NCBI RefSeq assembly: GCF_001687625.2
Contig: NZ_CP016538.2
Span: 778,001 to 842,000 of the forward strand
Direction of reading: 5' to 3'
DNA: 64,000 nucleotides
Source of the DNA: Planococcus maritimus
GTDB taxonomy: Bacteria; Bacillota; Bacilli; Bacillales_A; Planococcaceae
Made by a program: the position numbers and the translations under genes
Part shown: piece after piece, positions 36,651-44,848 of the stretch
How the letters are laid out: each line of letters begins with the position of its first letter
How positions within the stretch are numbered: position 1 is the first letter of the stretch
Notes under the pieces: model-generated
The model's database searches: none
What the model saw: only the letters and a program-made list of their open reading frames with translations
What the model was told of the DNA's origin: nothing

Positions 36651-36730
36651 CCGGAAAGGTGCCCGCGTAATCTAAGCGCGGGCTATCCAGTCAATTAAGG
36701 AAAAGAACTACAGCAACGAAAGGATTTGCC

Positions 36731-37639
36731 ATGGGCCGTTTATTCATAAAATTAACCATTATCATCACTGTGGCTTTGCTATTGTTTATACCGATCAATA
36801 ACTTTGTCAAGCAGTCACGGAGTTACAATATCAACGACGACATCTTGGCGTTTAAGAAAGACCCGCATCCGGTCGACATCATCAATCTTGGCGCATCCCA
36901 TTCAATGTACGGCTATTATTTCAAACCGACTGGCCTGTCTCACTTGGATCTGGCGCTGCCTGCCCAGACGCTTCAATACGATTTTAAATTGCTGAAAGAG
37001 TACGGCGAGCATTTAAAGCCGAATGGGGTGGTCATCGTTTCAATCTCCCAACTGTCTTTCGTCAATAGTAAGGACATGGACGTCGGGCGCTATTATGAAA
37101 TTTTAGACCACAGCGAAATTGAACCATTCAGTATGGTGGATTATTACCGGTATTTATACTTCCCGGGCACCAATAGCGAAATCTTCACTTCCGCCCTTTC
37201 AAGCAAATGGAAAGGCTTTACATGGACTTCCCATCAATCCTGGGCAAACGATGGCAAAAACTATGCGGAAAGAAAGACAGAGTTCATAGAAGAGCAGTAT
37301 AGGGAAGCATCCGCCAACGATGAAATCGAGCAAAATGTAAAGCAATTTCAGGAGCTCTTGGAGTATTGCAAAGACCAAGGCTACCAAGTGGTGCTGACCA
37401 TGGAGCCTGTCCACCAGACGTATCTAGACCATTTTGATGAACAAGCGATGGAGCGGTTAGTGTTCCAGTACTTAGACCCTCTGGACTTGGACGTGCCTTT
37501 CTTAAACTACATGGACGATTCCCGATTCTCAGACAACCAAGACTATTTTATCGACTCTGACCATTTAAACAGTGAAGGCAGAAAAAAATATTCATGGATC
37601 GTCTACGAAGAGCTCAAAAGTATGGGACATTTTGAGTAA
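36731..37639 (+). CDS. SGNH/DltD-like membrane-anchored protein
   Basis: A 302-residue protein with an N-terminal membrane anchor (residues 5-23) and an extracellular domain. NLGASHSMYGY near residue 52 gives a block I-type nucleophile serine, and DSDHLNSEGRKKYS near the C-terminus gives the Asp-His pair of an SGNH hydrolase/acyltransferase, as in DltD and AlgJ/AlgX. As last gene of the ACP-ligase-MBOAT unit it probably transfers the acyl group to the final extracellular acceptor. It is shorter than DltD, and the target polymer is unknown. Confidence 0.8.
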   Translation: MGRLFIKLTIIITVALLLFIPINNFVKQSRSYNINDDILAFKKDPHPVDIINLGASHSMYGYYFKPTGLSHLDLALPAQTLQYDFKLLKEYGEHLKPNGVVIVSISQLSFVNSKDMDVGRYYEILDHSEIEPFSMVDYYRYLYFPGTNSEIFTSALSSKWKGFTWTSHQSWANDGKNYAERKTEFIEEQYREASANDEIEQNVKQFQELLEYCKDQGYQVVLTMEPVHQTYLDHFDEQAMERLVFQYLDPLDLDVPFLNYMDDSRFSDNQDYFIDSDHLNSEGRKKYSWIVYEELKSMGHFE

Positions 37640-37644
37640 GCTAA

Positions 37645-37685
37645 AACTCCTGACCACCAGAATTGGTGGTCAGGAGTTTTTTTGT
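37645..37685 (+). terminator. Terminator after the acylation cluster
   Basis: ACTCCTGACCACCA pairs perfectly with TGGTGGTCAGGAGT around GAAT, followed by seven T. Confidence 0.93.
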
Positions 37686-37732
37686 GAGTTTTGCATTTGA
37701 ATGAGGCGTGAATCGTATGAAGAAACAATAAG

Positions 37733-37864
37733 AAAAGCGTTCGTAAAACTAGTGGGAAGATAGCGGACGTTCGAAAAGTGAATGGGTGTGTTTACGAACG
37801 CTTTTTTAGTCGTTTTTAATGCTTTTCCGACCGTTCGTGAATGTGTACATTTACGAACGCTTTT
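37733..37864. repeat. TTTACGAACGCTTTT repeats in inverted and direct order
   Basis: The 15-mer occurs inverted at 37733-37747 and direct at 37791-37805 and 37850-37864; a partial copy, TTTTACGAACG, is at about 38270. The last full copy also forms a hairpin with CGTTCGTGAATGT around a GT centre. The 357-base gap between genes at 37640-37996 is made up of this and a terminator. Role unknown. Confidence 0.75.
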
Positions 37865-37996
37865 ATTTCGAATGAGTTTATTGAAACTATTTAATTGTAA
37901 GAATTTTTGTTAAAATTGAAGTAAGGAATTTTATGGTATTTTCAGTGAATGATTTTATAGCTAGTATTTTTATAGAACTAAGAGGGAGGGAAACCG

Positions 37997-38197
37997 ATGC
38001 TTAAGTTTATAAAAAGAGTCTTGTTCACAAGATGGGTGTTGTATCATACAACGGCAAGTGTCGACCAACATTTTTCCGTGTTAGAAGAACTTAGAAGCCG
38101 TGAGATTGATTTTAAAACAAAGGGGTTAAATTTTGGTGGTGGATATGGAGGAGCGAGTGGATTTAGTACTGTTTATCATATATACACAAAAAAGTGA
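37997..38197 (+). CDS. Small hypothetical protein, 66 residues
   Basis: Starts at ATG behind AGGGAGGG. The basic N-terminus (KFIKRVLFTRWVLYH) is followed by FGGGYGGASGFSTVYHIYTKK, a glycine-rich turn and a final beta-strand that recalls small Bacillus proteins ending in YHIYV(K/R)K. The function is unknown. It stands alone among repeats in an AT-rich stretch. Confidence 0.6.
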   Translation: MLKFIKRVLFTRWVLYHTTASVDQHFSVLEELRSREIDFKTKGLNFGGGYGGASGFSTVYHIYTKK

Positions 38198-38206
38198 AAG
38201 GTAGTG

Positions 38207-38253
38207 AAAGAGGGAGAAGAGGTCGATTGAAACATACTTTCTCTCTCTTTTTT
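38207..38253 (+). terminator. Terminator after the 66-residue ORF
   Basis: AAAGAGGGAGAA pairs with TTCTCTCTCTTT (one wobble) across an about 17-base loop and runs into T. Confidence 0.6.
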
Positions 38254-38407
38254 ATGTGTAAAAGTGTACTTTTACGAACGGTTAGTAGTTATTGTTAACG
38301 AATATAAATGCCGAAATATATTGCTTGAAAATTAGGAATATATGTTAAAATCACTTAGCTATTGATATGGTTTTGTGAGTAGTTGGATATTAGAAAGAGG
38401 GGATTTG

Positions 38408-38809
38408 GTGAAAAGAAAGATTTTATTTTTTATCGGAATAGCTATTGTATTTATGAGTGGTTACGCAATACTTTCTAACGGGTTTTCCAATATCGATAGT
38501 ATTGAAGTACAAAGTTTTGATAGAGAAACAAATGAGCTTATTGAAGAAAGAGTTATAACAGATAATCCTACAATAAAGAATTTCACGAGAATACTTAATA
38601 GAGCAGACCGAGATAATAATGCTGGTTATGAAATGTCGAGAAGAGAAGACTATAGAATTAGTATTTTATATGAAACCGGTGATATTGACGAATTTTTGGT
38701 ATGGGATCAAGAAGGGGTGAATATATTTTTACCTAGAATAACTGCAAATGATGTTTTTAGAATAGAAAATAAACGGCATATAAAAGAATTACTCGAAATA
38801 ATAGATTGA
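38408..38809 (+). CDS. Hypothetical membrane-anchored protein, 133 residues
   Basis: Not recognised. GTG 38408 has AGAGGGG upstream and gives an N-terminal membrane anchor (KRKILFFIGIAIVFMSGYAILS) followed by an extracellular, charged domain. The frame is open to GTG 38375, but the added residues look like non-coding leader. It is AT-rich and followed by a terminator. The small single-domain architecture resembles secreted or anchored proteins of many Bacilli without assigned role. Confidence 0.65.
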   Translation: MKRKILFFIGIAIVFMSGYAILSNGFSNIDSIEVQSFDRETNELIEERVITDNPTIKNFTRILNRADRDNNAGYEMSRREDYRISILYETGDIDEFLVWDQEGVNIFLPRITANDVFRIENKRHIKELLEIID

Positions 38810-38881
38810 AAAATTTGGTTTACATATCATGAGGTTAGCGGAAGTTCAGTATAAACAAATAAAAACTTTGAAGTATTTAGG

Positions 38882-38920
38882 AATGACGGATGTTTTCTAC
38901 ATAACATCCGTCATTTTTTG
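38882..38920 (+). terminator. Terminator
   Basis: AATGACGGATGTT pairs with AACATCCGTCATT around an 8-base loop, then T-rich sequence. Confidence 0.88.
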
Positions 38921-38938
38921 ATTACTTTTATAAAAAAA

Positions 38939-39000
38939 GTAAAGATTTCTTTACATTTAAGTTTTTAGCTTTTATAGTTTATGTAAAGATATATTTACAT
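38939..39000. promoter_or_regulatory. Two operator-like inverted repeats before the XRE gene
   Basis: GTAAAGATTTCTTTAC (38939-38954) and ATGTAAA-N6-TTTACAT (38981-39000) share GTAAA/TTTAC half-sites and lie 27-90 bases upstream of the XRE regulator, fitting autoregulation. Confidence 0.55.
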
Positions 39001-39027
39001 CCTGATTTCTAGAAAGTAGGGAAAGGC

Positions 39028-39240
39028 ATGCCGGTTAAAAACAATATTCAAAAAATCCGCAAAGAGAGAGGGATTAAGCAAATTACGATGGCCGAAGATT
39101 TACAGGTCACAAGGCAGACGTTCACGGCAATCGAAAAAAATAAATACAACCCAAGTCTGGAATTGGCGTTAAAGATCATCAAATATTTTGACCTTCCGAT
39201 CGAGGAAGTTTTTATTTTGGAAGAGGAGGAAGAGAAATGA
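39028..39240 (+). CDS. XRE family helix-turn-helix regulator, small
   Basis: A 70-residue regulator that is nearly all HTH: NIQKIRKERGIKQITMAEDL, TRQTFTAIEKNKYNPS and a C-terminal acidic tail (LEEEEEK). The size and TRQTFTAIE core are those of the YozG/YvaO-type small Cro/CI-like regulators of Gram-positives. It overlaps the next gene by 4 bases (ATGA) and probably controls its own operon through the GTAAA/TTTAC palindromes upstream. Confidence 0.9.
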   Translation: MPVKNNIQKIRKERGIKQITMAEDLQVTRQTFTAIEKNKYNPSLELALKIIKYFDLPIEEVFILEEEEEK

Positions 39241-39626
39241 AAAAGAAAAAATACGCACAATGGAATATTACAATCGCATCGACAGGCGGATTAATAGGTG
39301 TAATTATTGGAACGTTTATTTTCAGCGGAGTAGACTGGTCGGCCATTCTTGGTGGTATTACTGGTTTGTTTATCATTTTCCTGGGAAATCTTTTTTACGT
39401 AAGATCGAAAAAGGATAGAACTCCAGAAGTTGATGAGCGGACCTTGAATAATATGCGAAAGTATTACGCAATTATTGCTAACCTGTTCTTAGGTGCTCTA
39501 TTTTTAATGTTGGCTGCTATAACGTATATGGGGTATGACCAAATTTCAATTTCTTATCTATGGATTTTTGTCATCGCTTATATGCTCATAAGTGGAATTG
39601 GCGCTCTAATTGTTAGCCGTAGATAA
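39237..39626 (+). CDS. Small membrane protein paired with the XRE regulator
   Basis: A 129-residue protein with four hydrophobic segments and a central cytoplasmic loop with DRTPEVDERTLNNMRKYY. This loop followed by membrane segments recalls DUF2178-type proteins that commonly follow a small XRE regulator. Function unknown. It is translationally coupled to the regulator and followed by a terminator, so the two form a closed regulator/membrane-protein unit. Confidence 0.75.
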   Translation: MKKKKYAQWNITIASTGGLIGVIIGTFIFSGVDWSAILGGITGLFIIFLGNLFYVRSKKDRTPEVDERTLNNMRKYYAIIANLFLGALFLMLAAITYMGYDQISISYLWIFVIAYMLISGIGALIVSRR

Positions 39627-39679
39627 GGTAGGAAAACTGCAAGCAAAGAGTGACTGGTTTACATATGACCCCTTATCGG

Positions 39680-39717
39680 AAGAGAAGAAACTCTAGTATG
39701 AGTTTCTTCTCTTTTTG
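39680..39717 (+). terminator. Terminator after the XRE/membrane pair
   Basis: AGAGAAGAAACTC pairs with GAGTTTCTTCTCT around a 6-base loop, then T5. Confidence 0.9.
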
Positions 39718-39878
39718 TTTGGAGGCGCGACTCTTCGAATACTTTGTTAACACTTAGTTATTAATGGAATCATCGTAAATAAAATTTCGAATGTTACACT
39801 ATAAAAATTGAAAAAACTTAATAAGCATGTAACGAAATGTGGTTATTTCAGATATATAGGGTGAAGGGAGGTAGAAGG

Positions 39879-40361
39879 GTGGATGAACTTACGGAAATAT
39901 ATGAACAGCATGCGGAACAAGTCTATAAATATTTGATAACACTCTGTCGAAATACGGATTTGGCACAGGAGTTAACGCAGGAAACCTTTTATCAAGCAAT
40001 TCGCTCGATTGATAATTACAACGGCGAATGCAAAATGTCGGTCTGGCTGTGTCAAATTGCAAAGCATACCTATTATAAATATGTCGATAGGGAAGTAAAG
40101 CAAGCGGATCAGCTCCATACAAATGATCACGCAATATCCTTAGAACACGATCTCATTGCTAACGAAAATAAAATTGAACTTTTCCGTATGGTTCATTTGT
40201 TGGGTGAGCCATTTAAAGAAGTCGTATTGCTGCGATTATTAGGAGGTTTATCCTTCAAAGAAATTGGTGAAATTCACCAACGAAATGAAAACTGGGCAAG
40301 AGTAACTTTTTACAGAGCTAAATTAAAGTTGAGAGAGCGAGGAACTGTGTATGAAGAATGA
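39879..40361 (+). CDS. ECF-type RNA polymerase sigma factor
   Basis: A sigma-70 family factor of about 160 residues with region 2 (YKYLITLCRNTDLAQELTQETFYQAIRSID) and region 4 (VVLLRLLGGLSFKEIGEIHQRNENWARVTFYRAK). GTG 39879 has GGGAGG 8-9 bases upstream; an ATG at 39837 would add 14 residues that lack conserved features. It overlaps the downstream anti-sigma gene by 11 bases. Together they form a stress-responsive sigma/anti-sigma switch; the signal is unknown. Confidence 0.9.
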   Translation: MDELTEIYEQHAEQVYKYLITLCRNTDLAQELTQETFYQAIRSIDNYNGECKMSVWLCQIAKHTYYKYVDREVKQADQLHTNDHAISLEHDLIANENKIELFRMVHLLGEPFKEVVLLRLLGGLSFKEIGEIHQRNENWARVTFYRAKLKLRERGTVYEE

Positions 40362-41199
40362 ATGTTACATCGTCCGTGATTTATTGCCTTCCTATATAGA
40401 TCAACTGTGCAGTGATGAAAGCAAGGTGTTTATCGACCAACATATGAGTCAGTGTGATTCGTGTTCTCGAGTTTTACAGCAAATGAGAACGGAATTTGAT
40501 GACGTAGAACAAGTAGAGCTACCCATGCGTATCGAGCAAAAAAAGCCATTTGAAAAAGTTTCGCGGTTTTTAACGGCCCAAGGAAACTTCGCGAAATTTT
40601 TAAAAGCTTCTTTTTGGCTCTCACTGTTTATTACGATTGTTCTTTTGGTATTCTCTTTTAGTGAATTGGCCATATGGCAGGATGATCAACAAGAAGCTCA
40701 ACGTGTAGAACAGCAACAGGAGGATATAATGGCTAAGGCTTTTACTGCATTATCAGCACAGGATAGACCGAATGAGATGGCATTACAAAAAGTTTTTGAA
40801 CAATATCGAGAGCAATTGCAACATATTGCGGTATTCTCAACGGATGATATCGAAGACACTAGCACATCACAAAAGGAGCCAACTACTGTATTTCCCATTG
40901 ATTACGAAAGAGCTTCGCTTATCGTAGGGCAAGGCGGAAAAATTAGCGAATCGATTGTTCCAAACGAATATGACATTGGAACGATGGCTATGGCAAACAA
41001 TGAATGGGTCGTCCAATTTGAATACAAACAATCCTATTTGGAAACTGTTGAAGCTGCCCATCAAATAAAATATTACTCTTCTAGTATTTGGGAGTTGTTT
41101 ATTATACCAATCACTTTCAGTATTATTAGTTTGTTTATTTTCATTACCTGGAGATATCAAAAACGAATTATGAAACCGATGAGAGCTCAAGTAGATTGA
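40351..41199 (+). CDS. Zinc-finger anti-sigma factor with two membrane segments
   Basis: A 282-residue protein. The N-terminus has the zinc-type anti-sigma motif with HMSQCDSC following an early cysteine, typical of the zf-HC2 group that binds ECF sigma factors. A first membrane segment lies near residues 75-95, an extracellular region of about 140 residues follows, and a second segment lies at about 245-265 (LFIIPITFSIISLFIFITW) before a short basic tail. Most such proteins cross the membrane once, so the second segment is a little unusual. Confidence 0.82.
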   Translation: MKNECYIVRDLLPSYIDQLCSDESKVFIDQHMSQCDSCSRVLQQMRTEFDDVEQVELPMRIEQKKPFEKVSRFLTAQGNFAKFLKASFWLSLFITIVLLVFSFSELAIWQDDQQEAQRVEQQQEDIMAKAFTALSAQDRPNEMALQKVFEQYREQLQHIAVFSTDDIEDTSTSQKEPTTVFPIDYERASLIVGQGGKISESIVPNEYDIGTMAMANNEWVVQFEYKQSYLETVEAAHQIKYYSSSIWELFIIPITFSIISLFIFITWRYQKRIMKPMRAQVD

Positions 41200-41274
41200 A
41201 TGAATCTTGTCTAATTGTAAAAAAGCTCCTCTATTTAGCGAGTCATGCTTTGTTGACATACGACAAATTCCCCG

Positions 41275-41310
41275 AAGAAGGAACTTCATTAGAAGCGCCT
41301 TCTTTTTTTA
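41275..41310 (+). terminator. Terminator after the anti-sigma gene
   Basis: AAGAAGG/CCTTCTT stem with inner unpaired bases and seven T. Confidence 0.7.
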
Positions 41311-41376
41311 GTTAGAAAGCATAAATCCCTCAACACTTTTCATGTTGTATAAGAAAAAACTCCCTCATGATAGTTA

Positions 41377-41428
41377 TTGACAAAATATTATTTATCGTTA
41401 AAATTAATTTTAATGATAAATAATATTT
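41377..41428 (+). promoter_or_regulatory. Promoter embedded in a 46-bp palindrome
   Basis: TTGACA (41377-41382), 16 bases, then TAAAAT (41399-41404) form a good SigA promoter. The palindrome 41383-41428 has 23-base arms with one mismatch, centred on AAATT|AATTT, covers the -10 and should block transcription when bound. The MFS gene starts just after it. Confidence 0.78.
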
Positions 41429-41441
41429 GGGTGGTGGTTTT

Positions 41442-42662
41442 TTGTTCAAGAGTAAAAATATCCGGAATCTGTTCCTTGGAAGATTGGTGTCTGTGTCGGG
41501 CGATAGCCTGTACGAAGTCGCAGTGATCTGGTATGTGTTTGAATTAAGTCAAAATGCGCTTTATACAGGTGTGGCCGCAGCGATTGTGATGATTCCGAAA
41601 TGCTTTAATTTTCTTCTAGGGCCACTGATCGAAGAGATGAACAAAACGAAAATATTGCTTCACGCCCAGTTTTTTCAATTCCTCTTGATGTTGGCCATTC
41701 CTGTGGGAATTTCGCTAGGCTATGAATCTGTCTTTCTTGTACTGGCCATCATGTTTTTTATTTCTTTTCTTGAAAATTTTCAGGGGACCGCTGAAATTGC
41801 GGTGGTCCCCCAATTGGTTGCGAAAGAAGATCGAGGTAAATTCAATTCTGCGATCAGCAGCAGCGGGCAAATGGTGGATATCGGCATGAAGGCAGTTTTT
41901 GCCGGATTCATCTTAACTATCGGGGTGCAGAATATTTACCTATTCAATGCGCTGACATTTTTGGCAGCGGCCTTCTTTTTCAGCATGATAAAGGTCAAAC
42001 CGCCTGTTGAAAGTGTGAAGCGAGAAGTGAGCGATTGGGCGGCCTATAAGAAAAGCTTGAAATCGGGATTCGTCTATTTTTTCACATCCAAAATCGTCTT
42101 TATCTGTTTGCCTTTTTTAATCGCCAATTTTTCGTTCGGTATGGCAGAAGCGATTCTTCCTGTCTACGCAAATGAAAGAGGGGGAGCTGAACAATACGGG
42201 ATGTTCATCGTCGCTATCACTCTGGGCAATCTAACGGGCTCGGTGCTAGTGGTAAAAGTGATGAAGTTTCCACTCGGATTGTTGATGATGATTTTGCCGT
42301 TGCTGTCATTCATACTATGGTTCTCTTCGGTCATTATCAGCAATAACTGGATATCGACCGTTTCTCTAGGACTCGCATTGATTCCTTTTGGCATGATGAG
42401 CATTCTACTCATCACCTTTTTACAGACTTCGATAGAAGAGCATTTGTTGGCCAGGGTTTCTTCCATCATCGATAGCGTTTTGGTCTCGGCCATGCCCCTC
42501 GGTGCCATATTAGGAGGCGTCTTCACTTCTGTGATTGGAGTAGACTATATGATGATGATCAGTTCATTTGGCTTGGTCGGCATCGCTTTTTATTTCTTCT
42601 TGAACAAAAAGATCCGGTCATTGCCTAAAATTGAAGACATTCAGCTTCAGCAGCAAGCATGA
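41442..42662 (+). CDS. MFS transporter
   Basis: A polytopic membrane protein of about 406 residues with 10-12 hydrophobic segments and an N-terminal KNIRNLFLGRLVSVSGDSLYEVAVIWYVFELS typical of MFS drug-efflux-like proteins of the MdfA/NarK-like MFS_3 type. No clear ATG exists at the start; TTG 41442 with GGTGGTGG upstream is chosen over TTG 41427. A 46-bp palindrome overlaps its promoter, and a convergent HTH regulator gene follows, so its expression is likely to be induced by a transported compound. Confidence 0.85.
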   Translation: MFKSKNIRNLFLGRLVSVSGDSLYEVAVIWYVFELSQNALYTGVAAAIVMIPKCFNFLLGPLIEEMNKTKILLHAQFFQFLLMLAIPVGISLGYESVFLVLAIMFFISFLENFQGTAEIAVVPQLVAKEDRGKFNSAISSSGQMVDIGMKAVFAGFILTIGVQNIYLFNALTFLAAAFFFSMIKVKPPVESVKREVSDWAAYKKSLKSGFVYFFTSKIVFICLPFLIANFSFGMAEAILPVYANERGGAEQYGMFIVAITLGNLTGSVLVVKVMKFPLGLLMMILPLLSFILWFSSVIISNNWISTVSLGLALIPFGMMSILLITFLQTSIEEHLLARVSSIIDSVLVSAMPLGAILGGVFTSVIGVDYMMMISSFGLVGIAFYFFLNKKIRSLPKIEDIQLQQQA

Positions 42663-42702
42663 AAAAAGCCATTAAGCATAACTCTGCTTAATGGCTTTCT
42701 GA
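42662..42702. terminator. Bidirectional terminator overlapping the regulator stop
   Basis: AAAAGCCATTAAGCA pairs with TGCTTAATGGCTTT around TAACTC; the right arm overlaps the stop of the convergent regulator gene. Confidence 0.85.
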
Positions 42703-43245
42703 ATCACTCTCGTAAGTAAGGAGAGAGAAGGTATATTCTTTTGTTTCACTTTGGTCTTCTTTGCTTCGACTGCGGATGAGTTTGTGGATTTCTTCATTTA
42801 CTTTAACCCATTCGGAATTAGTGAGGGAAACCGTCATTTCCCCGTACATCGCCCGTGAATAGTCTTGGTTCTTGTCGGTTTCCGTTTTTTCCAAATCGGA
42901 TTTTAGTAGATTGAGGCCTTTATTGAAAGTCCACAAAGCATGGGTTAATAACGAAGCCGAATTTTTGATAGCGAGTTCGCCTTCTAATTTTATCACTTCT
43001 TCCTCACTGAATAGATGCCGGGATGTATAATATTTTTCGATCAAATTCCCAATCTGTTTTTCTTCGCTTATCTTGATTAGCTCAGTAGTTAGAAGCTTTT
43101 GAATCGGATAGTACAATCTGGAAGGCTTGTCGTTGAGTTCAGCAGCGATTTCTTTGACGGTCTTGTCCTTATTTTTTACGGAATAAAGGATGGCTTCAAT
43201 TTTTGGGTCGGAAATCAATTTCATTAGATCGTAATTGCTCGTCAT
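42688..43245 (-). CDS. Helix-turn-helix regulator, ArsR-like, next to the MFS gene
   Basis: A 185-residue protein whose N-terminal 80 residues form a winged HTH (DPKIEAILYSVKNKDKTVKEIAAEL, PSRLYYPIQKLLTTELI), as in ArsR/HTH_20-type regulators. The C-terminal part is helical and charged. It is convergent with the MFS transporter, and its own promoter shares the AAATTAATTTTA core with the palindrome before that gene, so it is the likely repressor of both. Confidence 0.82.
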   Translation of the reverse strand: MTSNYDLMKLISDPKIEAILYSVKNKDKTVKEIAAELNDKPSRLYYPIQKLLTTELIKISEEKQIGNLIEKYYTSRHLFSEEEVIKLEGELAIKNSASLLTHALWTFNKGLNLLKSDLEKTETDKNQDYSRAMYGEMTVSLTNSEWVKVNEEIHKLIRSRSKEDQSETKEYTFSLLTYESDSESH

Positions 43246-43276
43246 AAGCTCTCTCCTTCATGGTGCGTATAAATTA

Positions 43277-43304
43277 ATTTTATCGCAGAAAAAAACTTTA
43301 ACAA
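43277..43304 (-). promoter_or_regulatory. Promoter of the HTH regulator with shared operator core
   Basis: Minus-strand TTGTTA (43304-43299), 16 bases, TAAAAT (43282-43277). The -10 continues into TAAAATTAATTT, the same string as at the centre of the MFS promoter palindrome. Confidence 0.68.
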
Positions 43305-43391
43305 GAGCAAAAGGGATGAGGATTCATCGCTATAGAATACTAATGTATGAATCGGTACACAAAGATTTTGCTAGTGCTGGAGCATTTTCGC

Positions 43392-43562
43392 TCAATTACG
43401 CTCTTTGCTGAAGTACTTCCATGAGATGAAATACAAGATAAATCCAGTAGCTGAAGCAATCATAATGAAAGGAGTAAAAGCGCTAGAGTCTTCGACGAAA
43501 AATAGGACATATAGCAAAAAGACCATAATACCAGCAGCTATAATTCTAATAAGATTTTCCAT
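43392..43562 (-). CDS. Small two-segment membrane protein, 56 residues
   Basis: A short protein with two hydrophobic helices (IIAAGIMVFLLYVLFFV and FIMIASATGFILYFISW) joined by a short loop, ending in a basic tail. ATG 43562 has GGAGG at 7 bases upstream; the frame is open farther upstream but without a start site of equal quality. Function unknown; the pattern is that of many small Bacillus membrane proteins. Confidence 0.65.
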   Translation of the reverse strand: MENLIRIIAAGIMVFLLYVLFFVEDSSAFTPFIMIASATGFILYFISWKYFSKERN

Positions 43563-43771
43563 AAGAACCTCCTTGTTAAAGAGAACTTGTTTTGAATGTT
43601 TACCATGAATAAAAAACTTCTTTTTATCTACCAATAAATGTGTTTCCAAATATTGTACATATACCCTACAATAGGAATGTGTAGGGCGTAAAGGGATAAC
43701 TTCAACTAGTGATGAAAGATTATTCATGTCTTTGACTCGCGGAAAAAGTATTTATGAAGAGGTGGGGGATA

Positions 43772-44802
43772 TTGAAGAGAAGCCTGGGCGTCATCTTGTT
43801 AAGCCTCGCAATGGTTTCCTCGGCATGCTCAGAGGAGTTTGTGGAAACTGAGGGTTCGGCCAAAACGGCTGTAAAAACCGAAACTACATCTGAAAATCAA
43901 AACGAGCAAGTGCCTTTATTTGAACCGGCTATCGTGGAAGTCGGGGACCAAAAAATCAATGTGTTTTCTTATTACCGTTCGTTTGACCACTACTTACAGT
44001 TAGCAAAGAAAGATGCTGATTCGCTGGAGGCGTCTTATGAACAAACTGTAATAGAACCATTCCAAAACAATGCTTTTGGGAAAGAGGAGAGCATAGAAGA
44101 AATAGAGTATTGGTTTTACGCGCCTCCTAAAGACATTATTCCGTTGCAGAGCGAACTCCAAGCATTATCCGATCGGAAGAGCCTTTGCATACAGCAATCG
44201 ATGAGGCTTTAAAGAAATCTGCGGAAATGCTGCCCGGAAGTGACAAGACCGTACATGTGTTTCCAGCGAATCCCGCATATACACATGGGAAGACAGAGGA
44301 ACTGAATCCTTCAGGGATGGCATTAGAACAGGACGTGATGGTGCTATTTGCCACCCCTATTCTTCTTGAAGAAGGCTTGCAACACACTATCGCGCATGAA
44401 TACTTTCATATGATTGATATGCAAAGAGGAACTGCGGAAGATCCAATTAATACCACCTTACTAGAAACGGCAGTGATGGAAGGAAAAGCTGAAGCTTTTG
44501 CGGAAATTATTTACCCTGAATCTAAACTGGATTGGATAGCCAATGCAGATGAAAAAATTACAGAAGAAACCAAAATGCTGTTTCTAAAAGAAAAAGATTC
44601 GGCGGAAGTTGAAGTATGGAACGATTTTTATTATGGCAATGCCGTTACCAAAGTGCCTATCTTCGCTAGTCACATGATCGGGTATGACATTATGCAAAAG
44701 TTTTTGACGCAGCACCCCAATATGCCAGTTGAGGAATGGCTGGAATTGACTGCAGAAGAGGTTTTAGCAGGAAGTGGGTATGCGGAACCGGCATCAAACT
44801 AA
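43772..44802 (+). pseudogene. Predicted Zn-dependent protease (DUF2268-like), frameshifted
   Basis: Two overlapping frames together encode one lipoprotein. The first (from TTG 43772 with GAGGTGGGGG upstream, or ATG 43754) gives a lipobox signal VSSAC and the region up to LQALSD. The second resumes at about 44172 with EEPLHTAIDEALKK and contains the metalloprotease motif HEYFH (near 44395) and a conserved downstream Glu in EGKAEAFAE, reading to 44802. The junction GATCGGAAGAGCC is shifted by one base. It is either a genuine inactivation, an assembly error, or less likely programmed frameshifting. The motif and domain order fit DUF2268-type predicted Zn proteases. Confidence 0.7.
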
Positions 44803-44818
44803 TCAAAATCTATTAGTG

Positions 44819-44848
44819 AAGAAGCTCATTTAAGGGCTTCTTTTTTTT
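44819..44848 (+). terminator. Terminator after the frameshifted gene
   Basis: GAAGCTC/GGGCTTC-type stem with seven T. The rest of the 330-base gap to 45132 shows a GATAC/GTATC inverted repeat at 44976-44994 and no gene. Confidence 0.7.
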
